From Vulcanimicrobiia bacterium (GTDB lineage Bacteria > Vulcanimicrobiota > Vulcanimicrobiia > Vulcanimicrobiales > Vulcanimicrobiaceae): a stretch of DNA of 32,551 nt. Of this stretch, positions 1-10,000 are shown one piece after another. The stretch lies in assembly GCA_024281075.1 (NCBI GenBank), contig JAMXLK010000105.1, positions 1 through 32,551 on the forward strand, written 5' to 3'. The translations under genes were made by a program, and so were the position numbers. The notes under the pieces are model-generated. The model was not told the DNA's origin. It searched no databases and saw only the letters and a program-made list of their open reading frames with translations. Numbering within the stretch: the stretch's first letter is position 1; the number at the start of each line of letters is the position of its first letter.

Positions 1-11
1 CCACTACCCGC

Positions 12-180
12 CTTTCCACACCTGTGGACAAGCTTGTGGAGAAGGGCCTGCTCGAGCCCTATTCCAGCGTCTTTCGGGCCTTATACTGCCGAACAATTCG
101 AGCACCGTGCGGGGTCCCGTTATATCCGTTCATAAATCGGAAAAATCCGCGAAATAGCGTTGCTGCCTACCTGTGGATAA
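12..180. promoter_or_regulatory. oriC: Putative oriC flank with DnaA boxes upstream of dnaA
   Basis: TGTGGATAA at 172-180 is the exact complement of TTATCCACA; TGTGGACAA (23-31) and TGTGGAGAA (35-43) each have one mismatch; CTTTCCACA (12-20) has two. The first three boxes are about 11-12 bp apart. AT-rich stretch around 128-157. Adjacent to dnaA/dnaN. Confidence 0.7.
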
Positions 181-325
181 GTGCATAAAGTCGTGCATAG
201 ATTCCGCAGGAGCAAGCCTTGATTAAGCCAAGTGGATGCGCCCTCACGGGGGTGTGCAGCCGGATTCCCTTCCCAGGGCCCGCTGCGTGTGCTGTTTAGC
301 CGAGTTAACAAAGAGGACGCAGAGG

Positions 326-1675
326 ATGGCGCTTGCGATGAACTCCGACATCTCCAACGAGCTCTGGCAATCCGCACTCGACACCTTAGAGCGAACCTTT
401 TCCAAGCCCGTTTTCGAGATGTGGATCAAACCGATACGGTTCATCTCTCTTCACGGCAACGAATTGCACCTCGCGGTGCACAGCAAGTTTGCACAAGATT
501 GGGTAGGAAGCAAGCTCCGATCGCAAATGATCGGCGTCTTGAGCGAACTCTTCGGGACGAGCGTCGAGTTGCGGCTCTCAGTCGCCGAACCGAGCGACGG
601 CGGGCGGACGCAGCCGGGCCTGCCCCAACGGCCGCTTGAGGAGTTCCGGACTGCCAATCTTAATGCTCGTTATACTTTCGAAGAGTTTGTCGTCGGCAAT
701 TCCAACCGCTTTGCTCACGCAGCCGCGCAAGCCGTCGCGGGCGCGCCGGCGCACGCGTACAACCCACTTTTCCTGTACGGCGGCGTCGGCTTGGGGAAGA
801 CGCACCTGATGCATGCGATCGGCCATCGCGTGATTCAAGACAATCTCGCGGCGAACGTTGTTTACGTCACCTGCGAAAAATTCACCAACGAGTTCATTAT
901 CGCGCTGCAAAACAATCGCACGCCCGAGTTTCGCAATCGGTACCGGCAAGTGGACGTTCTTCTGATCGACGACATTCAGTTTCTCGCCGGCAAGGAGACG
1001 ACGCAAGAGGAGTTCTTTCACACGTTCAACGCGTTGCACGAATCCGGGCGCCAGCTCATCATCTCGTCCGATCGTCCGCCCAAAGAAATTCAAACGCTCG
1101 AGGCGCGCCTGCGTTCGCGATTCGAATGGGGATTGCTCACCGATATTCAAGCGCCCGATCTCGAAACGCGCGAAGCGATTTTACGCAAGAAGGCCGGCAG
1201 CGAGAACATCCCCGTGCCGGACGACGTGACGTCCTTCATCGCCAAGGTGATCCCATCGAACATCCGCGAGCTCGAAGGTGCCTTAATCCGCGTGATCGCC
1301 TACGCTTCCCTCACCAAAGCCCCGATTACGACGGATCTCGCCGCCGACGTGCTCAAGAGCGCCGTCGCGCAGGCGCCGTCGTACCGAATCACGATCGGAA
1401 AAATCAAGGAGACCGTTTCGGGCGCGCACGGCCTCACCGTCAAGGAAATGGACAACGGCCGCCGCGATCAGCGGCTCGCGGCGCCCCGCCAAATCGCCAT
1501 GTATATCGCCACCGAGCTGACGAACTATTCGCTACCGCAGATTGCGCGCGAGTTCGGCAAGAAAGACCACACCACGGTCATGTACGCGCGCGATAAGATC
1601 AAAGAGCAAATGCAGCGGGACGAAGCCTATCGCAATAAAATTCGGCAACTCATCGCGATGTGTCAAAATCCCTGA
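326..1675 (+). CDS. dnaA: Chromosomal replication initiator protein DnaA (start 326 or 338; track ORF opens at 236)
   Basis: Domain I-like N-terminus (LWQSALDTLERTFSKPVFEMWI), Walker A GGVGLGKTHL, Walker B VLLIDDIQFLAGK, C-terminal signature FGKKDHTTVMYARDKI. Confidence 0.98.
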   Translation: MALAMNSDISNELWQSALDTLERTFSKPVFEMWIKPIRFISLHGNELHLAVHSKFAQDWVGSKLRSQMIGVLSELFGTSVELRLSVAEPSDGGRTQPGLPQRPLEEFRTANLNARYTFEEFVVGNSNRFAHAAAQAVAGAPAHAYNPLFLYGGVGLGKTHLMHAIGHRVIQDNLAANVVYVTCEKFTNEFIIALQNNRTPEFRNRYRQVDVLLIDDIQFLAGKETTQEEFFHTFNALHESGRQLIISSDRPPKEIQTLEARLRSRFEWGLLTDIQAPDLETREAILRKKAGSENIPVPDDVTSFIAKVIPSNIRELEGALIRVIAYASLTKAPITTDLAADVLKSAVAQAPSYRITIGKIKETVSGAHGLTVKEMDNGRRDQRLAAPRQIAMYIATELTNYSLPQIAREFGKKDHTTVMYARDKIKEQMQRDEAYRNKIRQLIAMCQNP

Positions 1676-1905
1676 ACAGCCCGCACACAAGGTTCGACCT
1701 TTCGCGCTCTCCGGCGACGGCCGACGATACCGCAGCCAAAACGGTGCATGAAATCCGGCTTCGCTCACAGCTTTATCCATACGCAAAAACCGCGGCCGTT
1801 CAATGCGAATCGCGAGTTCTCCCCAGAATGCACCGCCTTACTACTGCTGCGGCTTACGTTGTTATCTCCTAGGAAAACCCGCCCCGGCGCCCAACGGTGG
1901 AAACG

Positions 1906-3021
1906 ATGAAATTTAGTTGCTCGACCAAGGACATCGCAACGGCCGTCGGCGCTGCCAGCAAGGTGGTCAACGCGCATACAACCGTGGCGATCCTCTCCAA
2001 CGTCCTGTTGCAGGCCGACGGCGGCAAGATCGCGGTGCGAGCGACGGATCTCGAGCTGACGCTGGAGCACGCGTTCACCGCGCAGGTCAGCGAACCTGGT
2101 TCGGTAACGGTGCCGGCCAAGCTCTTTGCAAGCTATCTCGGGAATCTCTCGCCGGGCACCCTCGAGCTTACCGGCACGCCGACGCGCGCGAGCGTGAAGT
2201 TCGAGCGCAGCAACTACGACTTTCACGCGCTGCCGCCTGACGAGTACCCGCCGTTGCCGGCGGCTGCGCGGGGCTCCCATTTTACGATCGCGGCGAAGCG
2301 TTTTCGCGACGGCATCGATGCCACGATCTTTGCGGCCTCCGGCGAAGAGGCGCGCGGTGCGGTCCTCATGGGGACGTTACTCGAGGTAGAAGGCAACGCT
2401 TTGACGATGGTGGCGACGGACGGTTACCGGCTCGCGAAGTTCGTCACGACGCTGGACGACGGCGCGTCCGGCGCCGAGAAGTTCATCGTGCCGTCGCGCG
2501 CCCTCGCGGAGACGGCTCGCAACCTCGGGACGACCGAAACGATCGCGATCAACGCGCTGGGCGCACAGAGCAACCAACTGCAGATGGGAGGCGGCGACGT
2601 TGCCATTACGGTGCGCCTCGTCGACGGCCAGTACCCGAACTACCAGCAAGTGATTCCAGCGAAGTTCGATCGCTCCATCACGGTCAGCACTCCGCTGCTC
2701 ATGGGCAGCCTGCGACGGGCCGAGTTGGTCGCCGGTGACCGCGCCAGCATGGTGAAGCTCGCGGTCGCGAACCAGACCTTGATCGTCACCGCGAGCTCGG
2801 ACGTATCCGGCAATGCGTACGAGGAGCTCGAGGTAGAACAGACCGGCGAGGATCTCACCATCGCGTTCAACGCACGCTATTTGGTGGAGATCCTCAATCA
2901 CATCAAGAGCGATAAGACCGTCATCGAATTGCTCGGTCCGCTTTCACCGGCGGCAATTCGGCCGCTCGAACCGCTCGAAACCGGCCAGCAGCTGTACGTG
3001 CTCATGCCACTGCGGCAATGA
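1906..3021 (+). CDS. dnaN: DNA polymerase III beta sliding clamp (ATG 1906; GTG 1897 possible)
   Basis: MKFSCSTKDI N-terminus, ATDGYRLA motif, C-terminal YVLMPLR; position after dnaA. Confidence 0.98.
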   Translation: MKFSCSTKDIATAVGAASKVVNAHTTVAILSNVLLQADGGKIAVRATDLELTLEHAFTAQVSEPGSVTVPAKLFASYLGNLSPGTLELTGTPTRASVKFERSNYDFHALPPDEYPPLPAAARGSHFTIAAKRFRDGIDATIFAASGEEARGAVLMGTLLEVEGNALTMVATDGYRLAKFVTTLDDGASGAEKFIVPSRALAETARNLGTTETIAINALGAQSNQLQMGGGDVAITVRLVDGQYPNYQQVIPAKFDRSITVSTPLLMGSLRRAELVAGDRASMVKLAVANQTLIVTASSDVSGNAYEELEVEQTGEDLTIAFNARYLVEILNHIKSDKTVIELLGPLSPAAIRPLEPLETGQQLYVLMPLRQ

Positions 3022-3022
3022 T

Positions 3023-4132
3023 GTGCTGCTCGCGCGGCTGACGCTGACCGACTTCAGGAATTACGCCGAGCTCGATCTGACGCCGTCTGCAGGGCTAAAC
3101 GTCTTCGTCGGAGCCAACGCGCAGGGCAAGAGCAATCTCCTCGAAGGGATCGCAATGCTCGGCACCGGCAAGTCGTTCCGAACCTCGCGTGAATCCGATA
3201 CCATCCGTATGGAGCGCGAGCGAGCGACGCTGCACGGCGAAGCGGTGCTGCGCGCCGGCAGCGTCGAGCTGGCCTGCGCCATCGAGCGCTCGGGGCGAGG
3301 AACGCACAAGAGCTATACCGTCAACGGCAGCAACGTACGGTATGCGGGGTACATCGGGCACATGCGCGTCGTGACGTTCGTCCCGGCCGACCTTTCACTC
3401 GCCGGAGGCACGCCGGCCGCCCGCCGCGCCTTCGTCAACATCGCGCTCTCGCAGAGCGACCCACGCTACTATCACGCCTTAGCGCGGTATCGTAACGTCG
3501 TGCAACAAAAGAATGCGCTTCTTCGAGGAACGATCGAGCCCGATCCCGAGCTGCTCGAAACGTATAATCGCAGCATGGTGGAATCGGGCACGGACCTCGT
3601 GCTCGCGCGCGCCGAGTTTATTGCGGCACTGGGGCGCGAAGCGGCGAGAGCGCACGCGCGGTTCGCTGCCGGCGAGCAATTCGAGGTCGTGTACGAGCCG
3701 AACGTGCCGTTTGAAGCGCCGCGACGCGAGGCCGTCATTGCAGCGTTCGAAGCGCGGTTGAGCCATTACGCCGAGGCAGAACGCGTGCGCAAGAGCTCGG
3801 TCGCGGGTCCGCATCGCGACGACGTCGGCTTATTGCTCGACGGACGCTCGCTGGCCGCGTACGGATCGCAGGGTCAACAGCGGACCGCCGTGCTCGCGCT
3901 GAAAGTTGCCGAGTACGCCGTTATGCGCCATCGTTCGAACGAGGCGCCGCTGCTGTTGCTCGATGACGTTCTCTCCGAGCTCGATGAAGATCGCGCCGCA
4001 GCCTTCCTGCACGAGATCGGCGAGTACGAACAGGCATTCATCACGGCGACGCATATGCCGGGCGGATTGCCGCCGGGTGCGCAGACCGCACGCATTGCCG
4101 GTGCGCGCGTCGAAGCGTACGCACTGTGCTGA
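3023..4132 (+). CDS. recF: DNA replication and repair protein RecF
   Basis: LTLTDFRNYAELDL, Walker A GANAQGKSNLLE, GPHRDD, YGSQGQQRTAVLALK signature, LLLLDDVLSELD. Confidence 0.97.
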   Translation: MLLARLTLTDFRNYAELDLTPSAGLNVFVGANAQGKSNLLEGIAMLGTGKSFRTSRESDTIRMERERATLHGEAVLRAGSVELACAIERSGRGTHKSYTVNGSNVRYAGYIGHMRVVTFVPADLSLAGGTPAARRAFVNIALSQSDPRYYHALARYRNVVQQKNALLRGTIEPDPELLETYNRSMVESGTDLVLARAEFIAALGREAARAHARFAAGEQFEVVYEPNVPFEAPRREAVIAAFEARLSHYAEAERVRKSSVAGPHRDDVGLLLDGRSLAAYGSQGQQRTAVLALKVAEYAVMRHRSNEAPLLLLDDVLSELDEDRAAAFLHEIGEYEQAFITATHMPGGLPPGAQTARIAGARVEAYALC

Positions 4133-4959
4133 AACTTTCGGAAGCGCTCGCCGGCTGGCAGCCCGCGAGCAACGGCGCGCCATCGGAACCACTGACGTTG
4201 CTCGAGGCCGGTTGGGAGCAGATCGTCGGGTCGAAAGTCGCACAGAATTCGCGCCCGACTCGAGTTGCGGATGGAGCGCTGACAATTACCACGCGTTCGA
4301 GCGCCTGGAGTCACGAACTCAGCCTGCTCTCCGAGCACGTGTTGCACGCGGTCGCCGCGCGCGTGCCGAACGCCGGTATTCGAACGATTCGTTTTCGCGT
4401 CGGCCGCATCGCGGGTTCGACCGGCCGGCCCCAGCCGCCCGAACGCCGCAACGCCGGGCGCCGGGCGCCGCGGCCGCGCCAGGCGTCGGCCGATGCTGCC
4501 GAGGCGCTGGCGCGGTTTCGCAGCGACGTCGAAGCGGAGCGCGGCCAGCGCATCCGCGCCGGTTCTCGGGAGTGCCGGCGCTGCGCGGCACTCATGCCGC
4601 CGGGTCGGGACGCGCTTTGCGCTGCCTGTTCCAACGCCCGCCTTCGGGAGCTCACCGCGGCGACGGGCCACGTGATGTTCGAAGCGCCGTGGCTTGGCTA
4701 TGCCGGAACGGTTGCGCTCGTAAGCGGGTTACAAGAAGAAGAATACGAGCGAATCCGAAGCCAGTTACTTGCACACTGGTGGCGGATGCTCGCGCGGGCG
4801 AGGGCGGCAAAGCGGCTCTCGCGCGACGGGCGCGAGCGGCTCATTGCCAGCTCCTACGTTTTGCTGCAAAGCAGGCTGGCGCCGGAAGAAATCATGCCGG
4901 CAACGGTTCGTAGCATTTTGGGCGACGAGCTGCACGATTTACTCTATGGCGAGGTTTGA
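4126..4959 (+). CDS. DUF721 (DciA-like) protein with C-terminal zinc-ribbon-like extension
   Basis: N-terminal ~95 aa DUF721-like (LLEAGWEQIVGSKVAQNSRPTRVADGALTITTRSSAWSHELSLLSEHVL); located between recF and gyrB; C-terminal part has CRRC-x11-CAAC. Confidence 0.8.
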   Translation: MLKLSEALAGWQPASNGAPSEPLTLLEAGWEQIVGSKVAQNSRPTRVADGALTITTRSSAWSHELSLLSEHVLHAVAARVPNAGIRTIRFRVGRIAGSTGRPQPPERRNAGRRAPRPRQASADAAEALARFRSDVEAERGQRIRAGSRECRRCAALMPPGRDALCAACSNARLRELTAATGHVMFEAPWLGYAGTVALVSGLQEEEYERIRSQLLAHWWRMLARARAAKRLSRDGRERLIASSYVLLQSRLAPEEIMPATVRSILGDELHDLLYGEV

Positions 4960-6854
4960 TGTCGACGAATTATACCGGCGAACAGATTGAAGTTCTGCGG
5001 GGACTCGAAGCGGTGCGCAAGCGCCCGGGCATGTATATCGGTAATACCGCGGAGCGCGGCCTGCACCAGCTGGTCTATGAGGCCGTCGATAATGCCGTCG
5101 ACGAAGCGCTGGCGGGGTACGCGCGCAACATTCGCGTCGTTCTGCATAAAGACGCTTCCTGCTCGGTTGAGGACGACGGGCGCGGCATTCCGATCGATAT
5201 TCACGCGGAGGAACGGCTGCCGGCGGTGGAGGTCGTGATGACGATCTTACACGCCGGTGCAAAGTTCGGCAAAGGCGGTTACAAAGTCTCGGGCGGCCTT
5301 CACGGCGTCGGTATCTCGGTCGTCAACGCACTATCGGAGTGGATGATCACGCAAGTCAAACGCGACGGCTTCCTTTGGCAGATGAGGTTCGAACGCGGCC
5401 TGACGGTGCAGAAACTCAAAAAAATGGAAAGAACCGACGGAACCGGCACGCTGCAATGGTTCAAACCCGATCCCGAGATTTTCGAGGTCACCGAATTCCA
5501 TTGGGACATCTTGCAGAAACGGCTGCGCGAGCTGGCGTTCTTGAACCGCGGGCTTTCAATCACGCTGAGCGACGAACGCGGCGAAACTGTGCGCGAGCGC
5601 AACTACACCTTCGACGGCGGCATCGTCTCATTCGTCGAATGGCTCAACGAGAAGAAAGATCCGTTGCATCCAATCATTTCGACGCACGCCGAACGTGATG
5701 GAGTCGACGTCGAGGTCGCGATGCAGTATACCGGAGCTTACGCCGATCAAATTTTCTCGTACGCCAACAATATCGGTACCATCGAAGGCGGCATGCATCT
5801 TCAGGGCTTCCGGCAAGCCGTCACCAATGCGGTCAATTCGTACGCGCGTAAGCGCGGCATGCTGAAAGAATCCGACAGCTCGCTCTCAACCGACGACGTC
5901 GTCGAAGGCCTGACCGCCGTCGTCTCGGTGAAGCTCGCAGACCCGCAGTTCGAAGGACAGACCAAAACGAAGCTCGGCAATGCCCGAGTGCGCAGCATCG
6001 TTGCGGGGCTCGTTTCGGAGCGCCTGGAATTCTTTTTGGAAGAGAATCCGAAGTACGCGCGCGCGATTATAGAAAAATGCATGCAGGCCCAGCGGGCTCG
6101 CGACGCCGCGAAGAAAGCGCGGGATTTGTCGCGGCGTAAAAACGCACTTGAAGGCTCCGGCCTGCCCGGAAAGCTCGTGGATTGCAAGAACGCAAATCCG
6201 TCGGAGAGCGAACTCTTCCTCGTGGAAGGCGATTCTGCGGGCGGGACCGCCAAAGGCGGCCGCGATCCGAACACGCAAGCGATTCTGCCGCTGCGCGGCA
6301 AGATTCTCAACGTTGAGAAGGCACGACTCGACAAAGTCCTCGCCAACGAGGAAATTCGCACGATGATCACCGCGCTCGGCACCGGGTTCGGCGACGAATT
6401 CAACGTGGAAAAGCTTCGGTATAACAAGATCATCATCATGACCGACGCGGACGTCGACGGATCGCACATCCGGACGTTGCTGCTCACGTTCTTCTATCGG
6501 CAGATGAAACCGCTCGTCGAAGACGGACACGTCTACATCGCGCAGCCGCCGCTCTACGGCATCCGAAAAGGGAAGCGGCAGTGGTGGGCGTTCACCGAGC
6601 CCGAGCTCAAATCCATCGTCGGCGAGGACGGCAAAGACTTCGTAATTCAGCAGTACAAAGGGCTCGGCGAAATGGACGCCGAGCAGCTCGCCGAGACGAC
6701 GATGGAAGTTGGAAACCGCCGGCTGAAGCGAATTACGGTCGAAGACGCGGTCGAAGCGGAACAGATATTTACCGACCTCATGGGCGACAAAGTCGAGCCT
6801 CGCAAGCAGTACATCTTTGACTACGCCAAATCGGTAAAGAACCTCGATCTTTAA
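4959..6854 (+). CDS. gyrB: DNA gyrase subunit B
   Basis: GLEAVRKRPGMYIG, TILHAGAKFGKGGYKVSGGLHGVG, LVEGDSAGG, MTDADVDGSHIRTLLLTFFYRQM; starts at ATG 4959 overlapping the upstream TGA. Confidence 0.99.
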   Translation: MSTNYTGEQIEVLRGLEAVRKRPGMYIGNTAERGLHQLVYEAVDNAVDEALAGYARNIRVVLHKDASCSVEDDGRGIPIDIHAEERLPAVEVVMTILHAGAKFGKGGYKVSGGLHGVGISVVNALSEWMITQVKRDGFLWQMRFERGLTVQKLKKMERTDGTGTLQWFKPDPEIFEVTEFHWDILQKRLRELAFLNRGLSITLSDERGETVRERNYTFDGGIVSFVEWLNEKKDPLHPIISTHAERDGVDVEVAMQYTGAYADQIFSYANNIGTIEGGMHLQGFRQAVTNAVNSYARKRGMLKESDSSLSTDDVVEGLTAVVSVKLADPQFEGQTKTKLGNARVRSIVAGLVSERLEFFLEENPKYARAIIEKCMQAQRARDAAKKARDLSRRKNALEGSGLPGKLVDCKNANPSESELFLVEGDSAGGTAKGGRDPNTQAILPLRGKILNVEKARLDKVLANEEIRTMITALGTGFGDEFNVEKLRYNKIIIMTDADVDGSHIRTLLLTFFYRQMKPLVEDGHVYIAQPPLYGIRKGKRQWWAFTEPELKSIVGEDGKDFVIQQYKGLGEMDAEQLAETTMEVGNRRLKRITVEDAVEAEQIFTDLMGDKVEPRKQYIFDYAKSVKNLDL

Positions 6855-7018
6855 GTAAGGCCGTAGTGCGGATGCAGCTTGAGGAGCCGAGAGCTGAAGT
6901 TTACTATGGTAAATGAGGCCCGAGGCGACAACGAGATGCGCCGCAGTAGGGCCTTACCTCTTTAGAAGGCCGTGAGGTTGGCGGGGCCTCAGCGCAGCCA
7001 AGAGGTATAAAACCGCCA
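6855..7018 (+). ncRNA. Candidate structured RNA / structured 5' leader of unknown family (gyrB-tamB intergenic)
   Basis: Stem 6855-6871 / 6941-6957 pairs 15 of 17 positions (GTAAGGCCGTAGTGCGG / CCGCAGTAGGGCCTTAC), enclosing hairpins 6875-6880/6891-6896 and 6899-6904/6909-6914; second stem ACCTCTT 6956-6962 / AAGAGGT 7000-7006 enclosing TGAGG/CCTCA. Orientation and RNA nature are inferred. Confidence 0.4.
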
Positions 7019-7027
7019 GGGCAATAC

Positions 7028-10000
7028 GTGCGCAAAGGTCTCGCGATCGGCCTGGTGGCCGCAACCATCATCATCTCCCTCGCGGTCGCGGCGCGCCACG
7101 AGCTATTGCGCTATGCGCTGCAAGGAGGCGCCGGCCTAGCGACCGGGCATGCCGTTCATATCGGCTCGCTCCACGTCGGTACCAATGACGCGACAATCGC
7201 GGATATCACCGTCGGCGACGCCGCCACGCCGCTGCTGCGGGCACAGCGGATCGTCATCCGCTATTCGTTGCGTGACCTGCTGCCGGGAAGCAGTCACCGC
7301 TTCGGTTTGCGTGCGCTCGAGGTGGACGGTGCGACGGTAACGCTGATTCGGTACCGCGACGGCAGCTTTAACGTGAGCATTCCAAACTTTGCTCCGCCGC
7401 CGCCGCCGCGGCGCGCCAATCGCGTTCCCCTGCGGTTTACGCTGCGCTTGCGCGATTGCGCAGCCGAGCTGCGCGAACCATCGGCCTACGACCCCAGCGC
7501 AAAGAGTTTGCGCATCGACGACATCGCGCTCGACGGATCGGTCGATACGGCGGCCGTCACCCAATACCGCGGTACGGGTACCTTCGAAGAGACGCGCGCC
7601 GAGCCGTTTAGCGTCGTCGGGAAGGTCGATGCGGTTAACGGCTACGCGGTGCATCGCGCGCGAGCGGCCGTATTCCCGGCACGCGCGCTTGCGAACTACT
7701 TCGCAGATACGCCGGCCGTTCGGATTCAGGGCGGCGAGGCGCGCAACTTCGACGCGCGGCTCTATGCGCTCGGCTTCACGCAGGAGGAGCCGCCGGCGTA
7801 TCACGCCAGCTTGAGCCTTGACGTTCGCGACGCGCGCCTCGCACTGCAAACGCTCGCGGCGCCGGTGGAACGGTTGCAGGCTCATTTGGAAGTCGTCGAT
7901 ACTTCGTTTTTTGTACGCGGCGCGACCGCCATGCTCGCCGGGCTTCCGCTCCGCATCGACGGCGGCGCGTACGACTTTATGGCCGCGCTGACGGGGCGCG
8001 CGCGGCTACGCGTCGCAGTGCGCGGAAACGGCGACCTGTCGACGCTTCGGCGTGCCTTTGACTTTGCGCGCGACCAGCCGATTTCCGGGGCAGCGCAATT
8101 AGGCGTACTGGTAAACGGTGCCATCGACGATCCTGTGATCATCGCGCACGTGACGGCGTCACGCGCGTGGTATCAAGCGCTCCCGTTCAAGGACTTGAGC
8201 GCACGTGTGGTCTACCATTCGAACGTCGTTGCGCTTGCACCGCTGAACGTTTCATACGCAGGACTCGCGCTGGGCGCCGACGGGACGATGCAGATCGGCC
8301 GGCCGCTGCGTTCGCAGTTCGCGCTTCACGTCAGCGGATCCGCGAACCGGCTGCCGTACCTCGACGAAATGCTCGGCGACGAACCGTTCGTGGTCGACGC
8401 CGCGGCCACGGGAAACGATATGCTCTTCAGAGTCGTCGGCAGCGCGGCGTCCACGCGCGGCGTTTCGCGCCTTGCCGCACTCTACGAGATGAGTTCAAAC
8501 GGGACGGCCGTCGTTGCGCCATTCTGGTTCCACACCGACCGCGGAAACCTCGATGGCGGATACGTCCTGGATCGTCCGCACGACTCGAGCGGCTTTTGGG
8601 TGCTGGCCAACGGCCTTCGCATGCGCGCGACGAGTTACCGCGCGTTTCCAGGCGTCTCACTTCCCGAGATGCCGCCCATCGAAGCGCGCTCGGTCGATAT
8701 GACGCTCGCCGGTGGCGGCGCAGGTAACTCGATCGTCATGGCCGGTCTTCTCGGCGGCAGCGACGCGACCGTTTCCCAAGTGGCGTTCAACCGCGTCGAT
8801 GCGGCATTCGGCGGAACGATGCAAAGTGCGGCCGTCAATCGTTTGCGCGCGTCGGGTCCGTGGGGTCGTTTCGAAGGCCACGGCGCTTTCTCGTCGCAGG
8901 GATTCATCGCATTTGGACATTATCGTGGGAGCTTCGAAGGGCTCGCGCCGTTTCTCGGCAGCGACATCACGGGACACGGTCCCATTGCGGGCACCGTCGG
9001 CGTCGGCGTCGACCCCCGGCGCATTATCGTGCAGGGTGTGAATTTATCCATGCCCGGATCGACGCTGCGCGGAGTGCCGATCGACCGGGCCAGCTTGACG
9101 CTTGCGATTGCCGGAGATCGCTTGCGAATCTACACCGCGAACGCCCGCGCAGCCGGCGGCGACGTCGTCGCCGCTGGAACGTTTGCGCTCGCACCGTCGG
9201 CGGCATCCCTCGGTTCTAATTCCGTCGCGCTCGTCGCGAAACAGTTGAAAGCCGCGCAGTTGCGTGGAATCGGTTTGCCGCTCGATGCCGGAACGCTATC
9301 GGCTGCCGGTAATTTAGCCGCGGGCTCGCCGATTCCAACGTTCGACGGCGCGGTTGCGATCAATGGCGGGCGCATCGCAAACTTTCCATTGAGTGGAAAT
9401 GGGAACGTTCGCGTCGCCGGCAACGCGGTTTCACTGCGCCGGATCCTGGGCGCGCTCGGCGCCACCTATGCAAACGTGAATGGTACGATCGGCGACCTGA
9501 CGTCAGGCGCGCCGACGTACGCGCTCGATGCCACGGTTGCCGCCGCGCAGATCGCACCCGCATTGCATACGTTTGGTCTCTCCAACTATATGACCGACGG
9601 CACGTTCAACGCGCAACTCCATATTGCCGGAAGGAGCACGACGCCGAACGTGAGCGGTCACGTCGGCGTGCCTGCCGGAAACGTGAACGGTTTGCCATTC
9701 GTCGATGGAAGCGCGATCCTCGCCGCCGACCCGCTCGGCGTTGCGATGCACCGCGGATCCGTGCAGGTCGGACGTACGGCGACCTCTTTTACCGCGGTCG
9801 CCCGACCGAACGAAAGCCTTATCCAAGTCGACGCGCCGCACGCGCATTTGGCGGACTTCAATAATTTCTTCGATACGGGCGATACGCTCGACGGTACGGG
9901 AAGCCTCAAGCTTTCCGCTGCAGCGCAGGACGATCACATCACCTCGAGCGGCGACATTGGCATACGAGCATTGCGATACCGCAACTTACCGATCGGCGAC

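Noticed and set aside
232-639. 135-aa plus-strand ORF overlapping the dnaA start
   Set aside because: Out of frame with dnaA, Arg-rich; the dnaA frame is strongly supported.
1689-1701. AAGGTTCGACCTT, resembling a tRNA T-arm
   Set aside because: Only a short 5-bp hairpin; no acceptor, D or anticodon arms around it.
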